A stretch of DNA of 64,000 bases from an uncultured Oscillospiraceae bacterium (GTDB taxonomy: Bacteria; Bacillota; Clostridia; Oscillospirales; Oscillospiraceae). This document shows, in pieces, positions 16,759 through 25,400 of the stretch (positions within the stretch are counted from its first letter, which is position 1; the number at the start of each line of letters is the position of its first letter). Position numbers and translations under genes: made by a program. The stretch is taken from the NCBI GenBank assembly GCA_934572335.1, contig CAKTKU010000001.1:124001-188000 (forward strand). Reading direction: 5' to 3'. The notes beneath the pieces are model-generated. The model saw only the letters and a list, made by a program, of their open reading frames with translations. It searched no databases and had not been told where the DNA came from.

Positions 16759-18777
16759 ATGAAGAGTAAGAACAGTAAAGAGTGGCGCATTCCGTTCAAA
16801 AAGCCGGATATACCAAAGGAGCTGACAGACGCGGGCTATCCGCCGCTGTTGGCGGCGGTGCTGGCACTGCGAGGGATAGAGACGGCGCAGGCCGCCGACG
16901 AGATGATACACGGCGGGAGCGAGTGCGTGTATGACCCGATGCTCATCATGGGCATGGACAAGGCTGTGGCGCGCGTGCGCCGCGCGATAGACACGCGCGA
17001 GCGTGTGGCGGTCTACGGCGACTACGACGTGGACGGCATAACCTCCACCTGCCTTCTGACGGACTATCTGCGCTCAAAGGGTCTGGAGTGCCGCGCGTAC
17101 ATCCCCGACAGGAACGAGGAGGGCTATGGGCTCAACTGCGCGGCGCTGGACGTGCTCAAGGGCGAGGACATCACGCTGGTGATAACCGTGGACTGCGGAA
17201 TAACCGCCGCGGAGGAGGCACGCTACGCCCGAACGCTCGGGATAGACATGGTGATAACCGACCACCACGAGTGCAAATCCGGCGAGGTGCCGGAGGCGGA
17301 GGCGGTGATCGACTGCCGCCAGAGCGGCGACACTTATCCAAACCCGAATCTCGCGGGCGTGGGCATGGCGCTCAAGCTTGTGTGCGCGGTCGAGGGCGGG
17401 AGCGAAGAGATGCTGCGCCGATATGTCGACCTTGTCGCCGTGGGCACGGTGGCGGACGTGATGCCCCTGACGGGGGAGAACCGCTGCCTTGTGCGCATGG
17501 GGCTGAAAAAGCTGGAGGATGACCCGCGCGCGGGCATCGCCGCGATGATGAAGGAGTCCGGCATTGACGCGCACAAGCTCACCGCCGCGACGATAGGCTA
17601 TGCCCTCGCGCCGCGGCTGAACGCCGCGGGGCGGCTTGGTCAGGCGGAGACCGCCGCAAAGCTCCTCATGAGCACGGATAAAAGCGAGGCGGCCGCGCTC
17701 GCCGCGGAGCTGTGCGAGCTAAACCGCCGCCGCCAGAGCATAGAGACCGAAATATGGGAGGACGCGAACGCCTGTCTTGCGGGCGAAACGCCGGACGCGC
17801 CCATTGTCCTTGCCAGCGACAAATGGCATCAGGGGGTCATCGGCATTGCCGCCTCCCGCCTTGCCGAGCACTACTCGCTGCCGTCGATCATGATATGCCT
17901 CAACGGCGACGTGGGCAAGGGCTCCTGCCGCAGCTACGGCGGGTTCAACCTGTTCGAGGCGCTCAACGCCTGTTCGCAGCACCTTCTGGGCTTCGGCGGG
18001 CACGCGCTCGCCGCGGGGCTGAACATCAGCCGCGACAAGCTGGATGATTTCCGTGCGGCGCTCGCGGAATACTATAAGAATAATAAGCCCGCCGCACTGC
18101 CGGAGGTGCAGTGCGACCTGCTGATAAACGACCCGAAGCTCCTGGGCATCGACAGCGTCCGCTCGCTCGATCTGCTGGAGCCTTACGGCAACGGCAACCC
18201 CAAGCCCCTTATGTGCATGAGCGGCGCACTCTTGGAGAGCGCGAGCGCCGTGGGCGGCGGGCGGCACCTGCGCATACGCGCGGCGCTCGGCGGCGCGCAC
18301 TTTGAGGGGATATTCTTCTCGCACACGGCGGAGGAGCTGGGTATACGCGAGGGGGAGCTTGTGGACGTGGCGTTCTGCCCGCAGATAAACGAGTTTCGCG
18401 GGCATGTCTCGGTGCAGCTGCTCGTCTCCGCGCTGAGGGCGCACGACGCGCTGCCGCTGTGCACCGCCATACTCGACGCGGACGCTTCCGCGATGTACGC
18501 CGCCGCGCGCTACTGCCCCAACCGGGCGGACTTCATCCGAGTGTGGCGCGGGATAGGCAAGGGCTTTGTCGCCGGGGACGATGCCGCGGCGGTCACGGCG
18601 CAGTGCATCCCCGGCATGCAGCCGGAAAAGTTCTGCCTGTGCCTGATGGTGCTGCTGGAAACGGGACTTTTAAAGAGTGCGGGCGGCGGCATATACGGCG
18701 CTCGGTGCTCCGCGATAGACGGCAAGGCGGATCTGGAAGCCACGCGGCTTATACGCGCGCTCAAACGGGCAATGTGA
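16759..18777 (+). CDS. recJ: Single-stranded-DNA-specific exonuclease RecJ
   Basis: A 5'-3' single-strand exonuclease in recombination and mismatch repair, cytoplasmic, Mn-dependent. The DHH phosphoesterase core shows VYGDYDVDGITST (near residue 90), VITVDCGIT, and the eponymous VITDHHE. DHHA1 carries GGHALAAGLNIS, followed by a C-terminal OB-like region. At about 672 residues it is longer than E. coli RecJ (577), as in many Firmicutes. The frame also allows ATG at 16735, 8 codons earlier; I prefer 16759 from the promoter position and family N-termini. Neither start has a strong ribosome site. The stringent-response gene follows 11 bp later. Confidence 0.92.
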   Translation: MKSKNSKEWRIPFKKPDIPKELTDAGYPPLLAAVLALRGIETAQAADEMIHGGSECVYDPMLIMGMDKAVARVRRAIDTRERVAVYGDYDVDGITSTCLLTDYLRSKGLECRAYIPDRNEEGYGLNCAALDVLKGEDITLVITVDCGITAAEEARYARTLGIDMVITDHHECKSGEVPEAEAVIDCRQSGDTYPNPNLAGVGMALKLVCAVEGGSEEMLRRYVDLVAVGTVADVMPLTGENRCLVRMGLKKLEDDPRAGIAAMMKESGIDAHKLTAATIGYALAPRLNAAGRLGQAETAAKLLMSTDKSEAAALAAELCELNRRRQSIETEIWEDANACLAGETPDAPIVLASDKWHQGVIGIAASRLAEHYSLPSIMICLNGDVGKGSCRSYGGFNLFEALNACSQHLLGFGGHALAAGLNISRDKLDDFRAALAEYYKNNKPAALPEVQCDLLINDPKLLGIDSVRSLDLLEPYGNGNPKPLMCMSGALLESASAVGGGRHLRIRAALGGAHFEGIFFSHTAEELGIREGELVDVAFCPQINEFRGHVSVQLLVSALRAHDALPLCTAILDADASAMYAAARYCPNRADFIRVWRGIGKGFVAGDDAAAVTAQCIPGMQPEKFCLCLMVLLETGLLKSAGGGIYGARCSAIDGKADLEATRLIRALKRAM

Positions 18778-18787
18778 GGGTAGGATA

Positions 18788-21106
18788 ATGGCAGAGAACG
18801 AAGTGAAAACGACAGCGGCGCAGGAAGCACCGACGGAAGCGAGAAGCGGAATAAAGCCGGAGGTGCCGCAGGTGAAGCCCGCGCCCGCTGCGCTCGACCC
18901 GGACGAGATGTACGCCGAGCTTGAGCAGAAGATAAAGGAGAGCGGGCACCAGATGGATCTGGGGCGCATACGCGCGGCGTATGAGACGGCGTGCATGGCG
19001 CACTCCGGGCAGAAGCGGCGCGACGGCTCACCCTATGTGACGCACTGCGTCGCGGCGGCGGACATCACCGTGGACATGGGGCTGGACGAGGATTCCATTG
19101 TCGCGGCGCTGCTGCACGACGTGATAGAGGACACGAACCTCACCCACGCCGACATCGCCCGCCAGTTCGGCGAGCCGGTGGCGGACATAGTGGAGGGCGT
19201 GACGAAGCTGACGCGCGTGCAGTACACCAGCAAAGAGGATGAGCAGATGGAGAACCTGCGCAAAATGCTCATGGCAATGGCGAAGGATATCCGCGTCATC
19301 CTCATCAAGATCGCCGACCGACTGCACAATATGCGCACGATGGCGTACCAGACGCCGGAGAAGCAGCGGACAAAGTCGCTGGAGACGATGGAGATATACG
19401 CCCCCATCGCGCACCGCCTCGGCATGCAGCGTGCGAAGTGGGAGCTGGAGGATCTGTCGCTGCAATACCTCGACCCCACGGGGTATGAGGAGATCACCCG
19501 CTCGCTCGAAGAGAAAATGCCGATATTGGAGGATTTCATGTCCTCCATGGAGCAGAAGATTCAGGCGCGCCTCGACGCCGAGGGCATAGACGCGACTATC
19601 TACTGCCGCATAAAGCACGTGTACAGCATCTACCGCAAGATGTACGCGCAGAATCTCAGCATGAACGGCATATTCGACCTGTGCGCCTTCCGCGTCATCG
19701 TCGACACCATACCCGACTGCTACAACGTCCTCGGCGTTATCCATGATATGTTCAAGCCCGTTCCGGGGCGCTTCAAGGACTATATCTCCACGCCGAAGCC
19801 GAACATGTACCAGAGTGTGCACACGACGGTCATCGGCTCGGAGGGTATCCCGTTCGAGGTGCAGATACGCACGTGGGAAATGCACCACACGGCGGAATAC
19901 GGCATTGCCGCGCACTGGAAGTATAAAATGGGCGACGGCAGCGCCGCTGTGAAGAGCGGGGACGAGGACAAGTTCGCGTGGGTGCGCCGTCTGCTGGAAA
20001 GCCAGCAGGACTCCGACGCGACGGACTTTTTCCACAATCTCAAGATAGATATGTTCTCCGACGAGGTTTTCGTGTTCTCCCCGAAGGGGGACGTGATAAA
20101 CCTGCCCGCCGGGGCGACACCCATAGATTTTGCGTACTCCATCCACTCCGACGTCGGCAACCACATGGTCGGCGCGACGGTCAACGGGCGCATCGTCACC
20201 TATGACCACACACTGCAAAACGGCGACATCGTCGAGATACGCACGTCGAAGTCCGCGCCGGGACCCAGCCGCGACTGGCTGAGCATGGCAAAAAGCGGCT
20301 CCGCGCGCACGAAGATAAAGCAGTGGTTCAAGAAGGAGCGCCGCGAGGAGAATGTCATACGCGGGCGCGCCATGCTCGAGGATGAGCTCCGCCACAACGA
20401 TATTGCCCTCGACGACGCGCTCGACGAGGAGATAATCACACCCATACTCAAGCGGTTGTCGTTCGCGAACACGGACGACCTCTACGCCGCGATAGGCTAT
20501 GGCGGCGTCACGGCACAGCGCGTGGCCAACCGGCTGAAGGACGAGCTTTCGCGCTCGAACGCGAAGGCGGACAAAAAGACCGTTGTCGACAAGATGTCCG
20601 AGGCGGCGGAGCGGCGCGAGCAGACCGCGCAGAAGCAGGGCAAGGCGGTGCACGGCATACTTGTGGAGGGACTCTCCAACTGCCTTGTGAAGTTCTCGCG
20701 CTGCTGCACCCCCGTCCCGGGGGACGACATTGTCGGCTTCATCACGCGCGGTCAGGGCGTCTCTATCCACCGGCGCGACTGCGAGAATTACCACAAGCGC
20801 CTCATGCAGCCGGAGAACGAGGGACGCTGGGTCAACGTCTCATGGGCGCGCGAGATTACCGACAGCTATGTCACCACTATTATAATAGTGGCAAAGGATC
20901 GCTCCGCGCTGCTGATGGACATTGCCACCGTGCTCAACAGTCTCAACGCCAAGGTGCGCAACCTCTCCGCGCGCGACAACGCCGCCGGGATAGGCATATG
21001 CACCATCTCGCTCGAGGTCAAGAGCGCGGCGGAGCTGAAATACATCATGGCGCGTCTGACGAGCGTGCCCGGTGTGACGCAGGTGATCAGAAACGGCAAG
21101 GAATGA
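18788..21106 (+). CDS. relA: Bifunctional (p)ppGpp synthetase/hydrolase (RelA/SpoT homologue)
   Basis: Makes and degrades the stringent-response alarmone. The 772 residues hold an HD hydrolase domain (YVTH at 83-86 and LLHDVIEDT with H110-D111), a synthetase domain (near 270-390, with FKDYISTPKPNMYQSVHT), a TGS domain (VFVFSPKGDVINLPAGATPIDFAY, split here by no gap), a helical/zinc-finger region with CCTPVPGDDIVGF, and a C-terminal ACT domain. The intact HD motif argues for both activities. An Ala/Glu/Pro-rich N-terminal extension of about 40 residues is unusual. Probably co-transcribed with recJ upstream and dtd downstream, a common Firmicute order. Confidence 0.94.
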   Translation: MAENEVKTTAAQEAPTEARSGIKPEVPQVKPAPAALDPDEMYAELEQKIKESGHQMDLGRIRAAYETACMAHSGQKRRDGSPYVTHCVAAADITVDMGLDEDSIVAALLHDVIEDTNLTHADIARQFGEPVADIVEGVTKLTRVQYTSKEDEQMENLRKMLMAMAKDIRVILIKIADRLHNMRTMAYQTPEKQRTKSLETMEIYAPIAHRLGMQRAKWELEDLSLQYLDPTGYEEITRSLEEKMPILEDFMSSMEQKIQARLDAEGIDATIYCRIKHVYSIYRKMYAQNLSMNGIFDLCAFRVIVDTIPDCYNVLGVIHDMFKPVPGRFKDYISTPKPNMYQSVHTTVIGSEGIPFEVQIRTWEMHHTAEYGIAAHWKYKMGDGSAAVKSGDEDKFAWVRRLLESQQDSDATDFFHNLKIDMFSDEVFVFSPKGDVINLPAGATPIDFAYSIHSDVGNHMVGATVNGRIVTYDHTLQNGDIVEIRTSKSAPGPSRDWLSMAKSGSARTKIKQWFKKERREENVIRGRAMLEDELRHNDIALDDALDEEIITPILKRLSFANTDDLYAAIGYGGVTAQRVANRLKDELSRSNAKADKKTVVDKMSEAAERREQTAQKQGKAVHGILVEGLSNCLVKFSRCCTPVPGDDIVGFITRGQGVSIHRRDCENYHKRLMQPENEGRWVNVSWAREITDSYVTTIIIVAKDRSALLMDIATVLNSLNAKVRNLSARDNAAGIGICTISLEVKSAAELKYIMARLTSVPGVTQVIRNGKE

Positions 21107-21144
21107 CCGATAATACTATCTATAAATAAAGGAGACCACAGCAT

Positions 21145-21591
21145 ATGCGGGCAGTAGTAACGCGCGTGCGCTCGGCGTCGGTCGAGATCGCGGGTAAGAT
21201 AAACGGAGAGATAGGACAGGGCTTTCTTGTGCTGCTGGGCGTGCACGGCGACGACACCGAGCGCGAGGCGGAGAAGATAGCCGACAAGATATGCGGGCTG
21301 CGCGTGTTCGACGACGCGGACGGGAAGATGAACCTCAACCCCGTCGACGCGGGCTGTGCGAACCTGCTCATCATCAGTCAGTTCACGCTTTTTGCCGACT
21401 GCAAGTCCCGCCGCCCCGGCTTTTCCAAGGCGGCGCGCCCTGACACGGCGATACCCCTCTACGAAAAGGTGATAGAGCTGTGCCGTGCGCGCGGCTTTAA
21501 TGTGCAGACCGGCGTTTTCGCTGCCGAGATGCTTGTCGAGTCCGTCAATGACGGCCCCATCACAATAATTCTGGACACAAAGGAGCTTTGA
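21145..21591 (+). CDS. dtd: D-aminoacyl-tRNA deacylase
   Basis: Removes D-amino acids (e.g. D-Tyr) mischarged onto tRNA. The 148 residues match the family in length and motifs: MRAVVTRVRSASVEI at the N-terminus, SQFTLFADCKSRRPGFSKAA in the middle (active-site SQ and FTLF) and NDGPITIILDTK at the C-terminus (the GP cis-proline region). AAAGGAG precedes the ATG. It follows relA by 38 bp, a conserved neighbourhood in Gram-positive genomes. Confidence 0.95.
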   Translation: MRAVVTRVRSASVEIAGKINGEIGQGFLVLLGVHGDDTEREAEKIADKICGLRVFDDADGKMNLNPVDAGCANLLIISQFTLFADCKSRRPGFSKAARPDTAIPLYEKVIELCRARGFNVQTGVFAAEMLVESVNDGPITIILDTKEL

Positions 21592-21594
21592 GCA

Positions 21595-22206
21595 ATGCTT
21601 ATAAAAACCATACCCGTCGGCCAGCTGGAGACCAACTGCTACATCGTGACGAACGAGGACACGCTTGAGTGCGTCGTGATCGACCCCGGCGACGAGAGCA
21701 ACACAATCCTCGACTATATCGAGGACAACCGTCTCAAGTGCAGGGCAATCATGCTCACGCACGGTCACTTTGACCATGTGGGCGCGGCGAACGCTGTCGC
21801 GGAGGAGACGGGCGCGCCGGTGTACATCAACGCGCTGGATGAGGCGAAGAACGCCCCGTCAATGCATTTTCCGTTCAACCTGCCCGAAAACGGGCGGCAC
21901 TACTCCGGCGGCGATGTTGTCGATGCCGCGGGAATGAGCTTTGAGGTCATCGCGACGCCGGGGCATACGCCGGGCGGCGTGACGCTCAAGTGCGTGAATG
22001 CACTCTTTGTCGGCGACACGCTCTTCAAGGGCAGCTGCGGGCGCACCGACCTTGACGGCGGCAGTCTGGATCAGGAGCTTGAGTCGCTGAAAACGATCTG
22101 CTCGCTCCCCGGCGACTATGAGGTCTACCCAGGGCATATGGACTCCACCACGCTCGAGCGCGAGCGGCAGTTTAATTTCTACTGCCGCGAAGCGATGACC
22201 ATGTGA
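21595..22206 (+). CDS. MBL-fold metallohydrolase (glyoxalase II-like)
   Basis: A cytoplasmic metallo-beta-lactamase-fold hydrolase, 203 residues. The metal site THGHFDHVG gives HxHxDH, with further ligands ATPGHTPGG, the Asp in FVGDTLF and the late His in YPGHMD. It resembles the small YcbL-type hydroxyacylglutathione hydrolases that follow relA-dtd in many Firmicutes. It starts 3 bp after dtd, so the two are almost certainly co-translated. The natural substrate is not known. Confidence 0.9.
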   Translation: MLIKTIPVGQLETNCYIVTNEDTLECVVIDPGDESNTILDYIEDNRLKCRAIMLTHGHFDHVGAANAVAEETGAPVYINALDEAKNAPSMHFPFNLPENGRHYSGGDVVDAAGMSFEVIATPGHTPGGVTLKCVNALFVGDTLFKGSCGRTDLDGGSLDQELESLKTICSLPGDYEVYPGHMDSTTLERERQFNFYCREAMTM

Positions 22207-22248
22207 ACAAATATACTCTGAAAATATGAAATAATGAGGTGAACATCC

Positions 22249-23157
22249 GTGAAAGAGCCTACTCTTGTTATTCTTGCCGCGGGCATGGGCAGCCGCTTCG
22301 GAGGTCTCAAGCAGATAACCCCGGTCGACGACCATGGCCATGCCATCATTGACTTTTCGCTTTTCGACGCTTACCGTGCCGGTTTTCGCAGGGTTGCGTT
22401 TATTATAAAGCATGAGATAGAAGACGACTTCAAGTCCTTTGTCGGCCGCCGCGCGGAGAAGTATTTCGACGTGAAGTATGTCTACCAGCAGCTTGACCGT
22501 CTGCCCGAGGGGTACGCTGTTCCCGAGGGGCGCGTGAAGCCGTGGGGCACAGGCCACGCCGTCATGTGCGCTGCCGACGCTGTGGAAGGTCCCTTCGCTG
22601 TCATCAATGCCGACGATTTTTACGGGCGCACGGCCTACACCGCGCTCTATGACTATCTCACCTCAGATAAGCCCGAGAACGAGCACGCCATGGTCGCCTA
22701 TCTCCTGCGCAACACCGTCACGGAGAGCGGGCATGTCGCGCGCGGCATCTGCCAGGTGGAGAATGGACTGCTCACGGATGTGGTGGAGCGCACGCACATT
22801 GAAAAGCGCGGCAGCGACGGCGCGTACACCGAGGACGGCACGACGTTTTTCCCGCTCCCAGGTGAGACGCAGGTGTCCATGAACTGCTGGGGCTTCTCCC
22901 ACTCGATGATGGACGAGCTGATACGCCGCTTCCCCGCGTGGCTGGATGAGAATGTGCCGAAGAATCCACTCAAGTGCGAATACTTCCTGCCGTTTGTCGC
23001 AAACGCCCTCATAAAGGCCGGCGAGGGCAGTGTGCGCGTGCTCAACTGCCACGAGACGTGGTACGGCATCACGTATAAGGACGATCTCGCGCCGTTCAAG
23101 GCCGCCATCGCGAAGATGCGCGCCGACGGCGTATACCCCGAGCAGCTGCTGGATTGA
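22249..23157 (+). CDS. Sugar nucleotidyltransferase-like protein
   Basis: A predicted NDP-sugar pyrophosphorylase of 302 residues. The nucleotide-binding loop is VILAAGMGSRFGGLKQITPVD at 8-28 and the metal-binding aspartates are in AVINADDFYGR (about 118-128), with KPWGTGHAVMCA between them. The C-terminal part lacks left-handed-helix repeats, so it has no acyltransferase arm. GTG start with GAGGTG upstream. It sits directly before galE, suggesting supply of an activated hexose, but base and sugar specificity cannot be read from sequence. Confidence 0.85.
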   Translation: MKEPTLVILAAGMGSRFGGLKQITPVDDHGHAIIDFSLFDAYRAGFRRVAFIIKHEIEDDFKSFVGRRAEKYFDVKYVYQQLDRLPEGYAVPEGRVKPWGTGHAVMCAADAVEGPFAVINADDFYGRTAYTALYDYLTSDKPENEHAMVAYLLRNTVTESGHVARGICQVENGLLTDVVERTHIEKRGSDGAYTEDGTTFFPLPGETQVSMNCWGFSHSMMDELIRRFPAWLDENVPKNPLKCEYFLPFVANALIKAGEGSVRVLNCHETWYGITYKDDLAPFKAAIAKMRADGVYPEQLLD

Positions 23158-23206
23158 GTTATAAACTACTATTATTATAAATAAAAAAAGAACGGGAGAA
23201 AGAACT

Positions 23207-24223
23207 ATGAAGGTATTAGTTACAGGAGGAGCCGGGTACATAGGCAGCCACACCTGTGTGGAGCTTCTGAACAAGGGCATGGAGGTCGTCGTGATCGACA
23301 ACCTCGTCAATTCCAAGGCGAAAGCGATAGAGCGCGTGGAAGAGATCACCGGCAAGCATGTCGACTTCTACGCCGAGGACGTGCGCGAGCGCAGGGTGCT
23401 CGACGAGATATTCGCCAAGCACGACATCAACTGCGTCATCCACTTCGCGGGGCTGAAGGCCGTGGGCGAATCCGTGCGCATGCCGCTGGAGTATTACGAC
23501 AACAACCTCTTCTCCACCGTGACGCTGTGCGAGGCGATGCGCGACCACGGCGTGAAGAACATCGTGTTCTCCTCCTCGGCGACGGTCTACTCCGCCGACA
23601 ACGAGATGCCACTGCGCGAGAGCTCGCACACCGGCATGTGCACCAACCCCTACGGCTGGACAAAGTACATGAATGAGCAGATCCTCCGCGACTCCGCCAA
23701 GGCAATCGACGACTGGTCGGTCGTGCTGCTGCGCTACTTCAACCCCATCGGCGCGCACGAGAGCGGGCTCATCGGCGAGGACCCGCAGGGCATCCCCAAC
23801 AACCTCATGCCGTTCATCTCGCAGGTCGCCATCGGTCGGCGCGATCATCTCAGCGTCTTCGGCAATGACTACGACACCCACGACGGCACGGGCGTGCGCG
23901 ATTACATCCACGTTGTCGACCTCGCGCGCGGTCACGTCGCCGCGATAGAGTATATGCAGACCCACCGCGGCGAGAGCGTTTTCAACCTCGGCACCGGCGT
24001 GGGGTACAGCGTGCTGGACATGGTCAAGGCGTTCGAGCGCGTCACGGGCAGGCATATCCCGTATGAGATCGTCGCCCGCCGCCCCGGCGACGTCGCCACG
24101 GTCTACGCCAGCCCCGACAAGAGCGCAGAAAAGCTCGGCTGGAGAGCGGAGCATGATCTTGACGATATGTGCCGCGACACCTGGGCCTGGCAGTCAAAAA
24201 ACCCGATGGGCTACGACGAATAA
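23207..24223 (+). CDS. galE: UDP-glucose 4-epimerase
   Basis: Interconverts UDP-glucose and UDP-galactose for surface polysaccharide or galactose use. An extended SDR fold of 338 residues: NAD loop VTGGAGYIGSHTC, FSSSATVY with the catalytic Ser/Thr, and YGWTKYMNE with the Tyr/Lys pair. Length is typical of GalE. ATG with GGGAGAAAG upstream, 49 bp after the nucleotidyltransferase. No terminator is obvious in the AT-rich gap that follows. Confidence 0.94.
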   Translation: MKVLVTGGAGYIGSHTCVELLNKGMEVVVIDNLVNSKAKAIERVEEITGKHVDFYAEDVRERRVLDEIFAKHDINCVIHFAGLKAVGESVRMPLEYYDNNLFSTVTLCEAMRDHGVKNIVFSSSATVYSADNEMPLRESSHTGMCTNPYGWTKYMNEQILRDSAKAIDDWSVVLLRYFNPIGAHESGLIGEDPQGIPNNLMPFISQVAIGRRDHLSVFGNDYDTHDGTGVRDYIHVVDLARGHVAAIEYMQTHRGESVFNLGTGVGYSVLDMVKAFERVTGRHIPYEIVARRPGDVATVYASPDKSAEKLGWRAEHDLDDMCRDTWAWQSKNPMGYDE

Positions 24224-24330
24224 ACGCCTCAAATTTCCAAATCAGCGCATTGTATAAAATTATGTAAACAAGTCGGCATATTTTATTGAAATTTTTCTGT
24301 AATTTTTCGATTCTTTTTGTAAAATACCTC

Positions 24331-24359
24331 TTGCAATTTGTTTGAACTTGTAGTAATAT
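24331..24359 (+). promoter_or_regulatory. Promoter of the first LysM gene
   Basis: TTGCAA (24331-24336), a 17-bp spacer and TAATAT (24354-24359). The same -35 and spacing recur upstream of the third LysM gene. Confidence 0.65.
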
Positions 24360-24438
24360 TGTAACCGAATCATGGGGAACATATAACGCTGATTTTCGTC
24401 ATAAGCAGCAAGAGGCAAAAATGTCAGGAGAGAACAAA

Positions 24439-25248
24439 ATGAAAAAAAGAATGATAAGCTTGCTGCTGACTGTACTTATGATGGCGGCAATGATCTCCGC
24501 GATAACGGTCACGGCATCCGCCGAGCCCACAGTCACGATAGTGACCGTCGCCCAGGGCGACACGGTCATCAGCATCTGCAAGAAGTACGGCTTTGATTAT
24601 TACAGCTACAAGAAGATCGTCATGGCGCTCAACAATGTGTCCGACGAGAGCGAGTTCAGCAATATCAAGGTCGGCGGGCAGTTCGCCGTTCCGGTGTCCG
24701 AGGCCGCGGCAAAGACGCTTTCCGCCGCTGCCGCGTCTGTCACCATCACCCCGTCGAACTCCCAGACCGCTGCCGGAACAACGTCCGCCAGCAAGGAGCC
24801 CGGCATGGCGACGCAGATACTCGGCGGCGACACTGTCGGCTACTACATCGTCAACTATCAGGTGCAGAAGGGCGACACCATCAACAGCATCTACAAGGAG
24901 TGGGGGCTGGGCTACAAGACCTACACCAATCAGATCCTCGCGCTCAACAACATCTCCGGCTTCAATAAGATAGGCGTCGGCAAGCAGCTTCTTCTGCCCA
25001 CCACCGTCGCCGCGGCCGGTACGGATGTGCGCTACAGCGTCATGAAGCACGTGATGAAGTCCGGCGAGACGGTGTATAACGTCATCACCACAGGCTACGG
25101 TCTTGACTTCAATGTGAATCAGGACATGCTGAAAACTCTCAACGGGAAGGACAACCTCGCCGCGTTCAAGGTCGGCGAAGCGCTGTATATCCCGATCAGC
25201 GGCGTCGTCAATATCGACAGCACCACGACCGCCGCAGCCGAAAAGTAA
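24439..25248 (+). CDS. Exported protein with three LysM domains (LysM-A)
   Basis: A small secreted wall-binding protein, 269 residues. The signal peptide MKKRMISLLLTVLMMAAM ends near TASA-EP (about 28). Three LysM-like modules follow: VTVAQGDTVISICKKYGFD (about 33-84), YQVQKGDTINSIYKEWGLG (about 135-185) and HVMKSGETVYNVITTGYGLD (about 200-255). LysM modules bind N-acetylglucosamine glycans such as peptidoglycan. There is no catalytic domain. AGGAGAG before this ATG selects it over an ATG 18 bp upstream. It is paralogous to the two LysM genes that follow. Confidence 0.85.
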   Translation: MKKRMISLLLTVLMMAAMISAITVTASAEPTVTIVTVAQGDTVISICKKYGFDYYSYKKIVMALNNVSDESEFSNIKVGGQFAVPVSEAAAKTLSAAAASVTITPSNSQTAAGTTSASKEPGMATQILGGDTVGYYIVNYQVQKGDTINSIYKEWGLGYKTYTNQILALNNISGFNKIGVGKQLLLPTTVAAAGTDVRYSVMKHVMKSGETVYNVITTGYGLDFNVNQDMLKTLNGKDNLAAFKVGEALYIPISGVVNIDSTTTAAAEK

Positions 25249-25310
25249 GCCCATCGAACCCAACGCGCTGAAAAGAGCGAGGGTCGAGCTTAACATTTAT
25301 ATTAGGATCT

Positions 25311-25342
25311 GCCCGCGGACCGCCTGAAAGACGGTCACGGGC
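25311..25342 (+). promoter_or_regulatory. Hairpin in the leader between LysM-A and the giant LysM protein
   Basis: Paired segments GCCCG/CGGGC and GACCG/CGGTC with a small internal loop and apical loop CCTGAAAGA. It is followed by AAAAAGG, not a U tract, so it looks like a leader or processing structure rather than a terminator. I recognise no known riboswitch. Confidence 0.4.
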
Positions 25343-25400
25343 GGGAAAAAGGTTCAGTAAAATTACGGCCCGGCAAGGGTCGGTTAGGGGGAGCAAAAAC

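Noticed and set aside
19028..20794. A 588-codon minus-strand frame across the stringent-response gene
   Set aside because: It overlaps the well-conserved HD, synthetase and TGS domains on the other strand and has no recognisable domain itself.
25249..25400. A c-di-AMP (ydaO) riboswitch before the giant LysM gene
   Set aside because: The conserved aptamer bases I know are not recognisable; only a hairpin can be supported.
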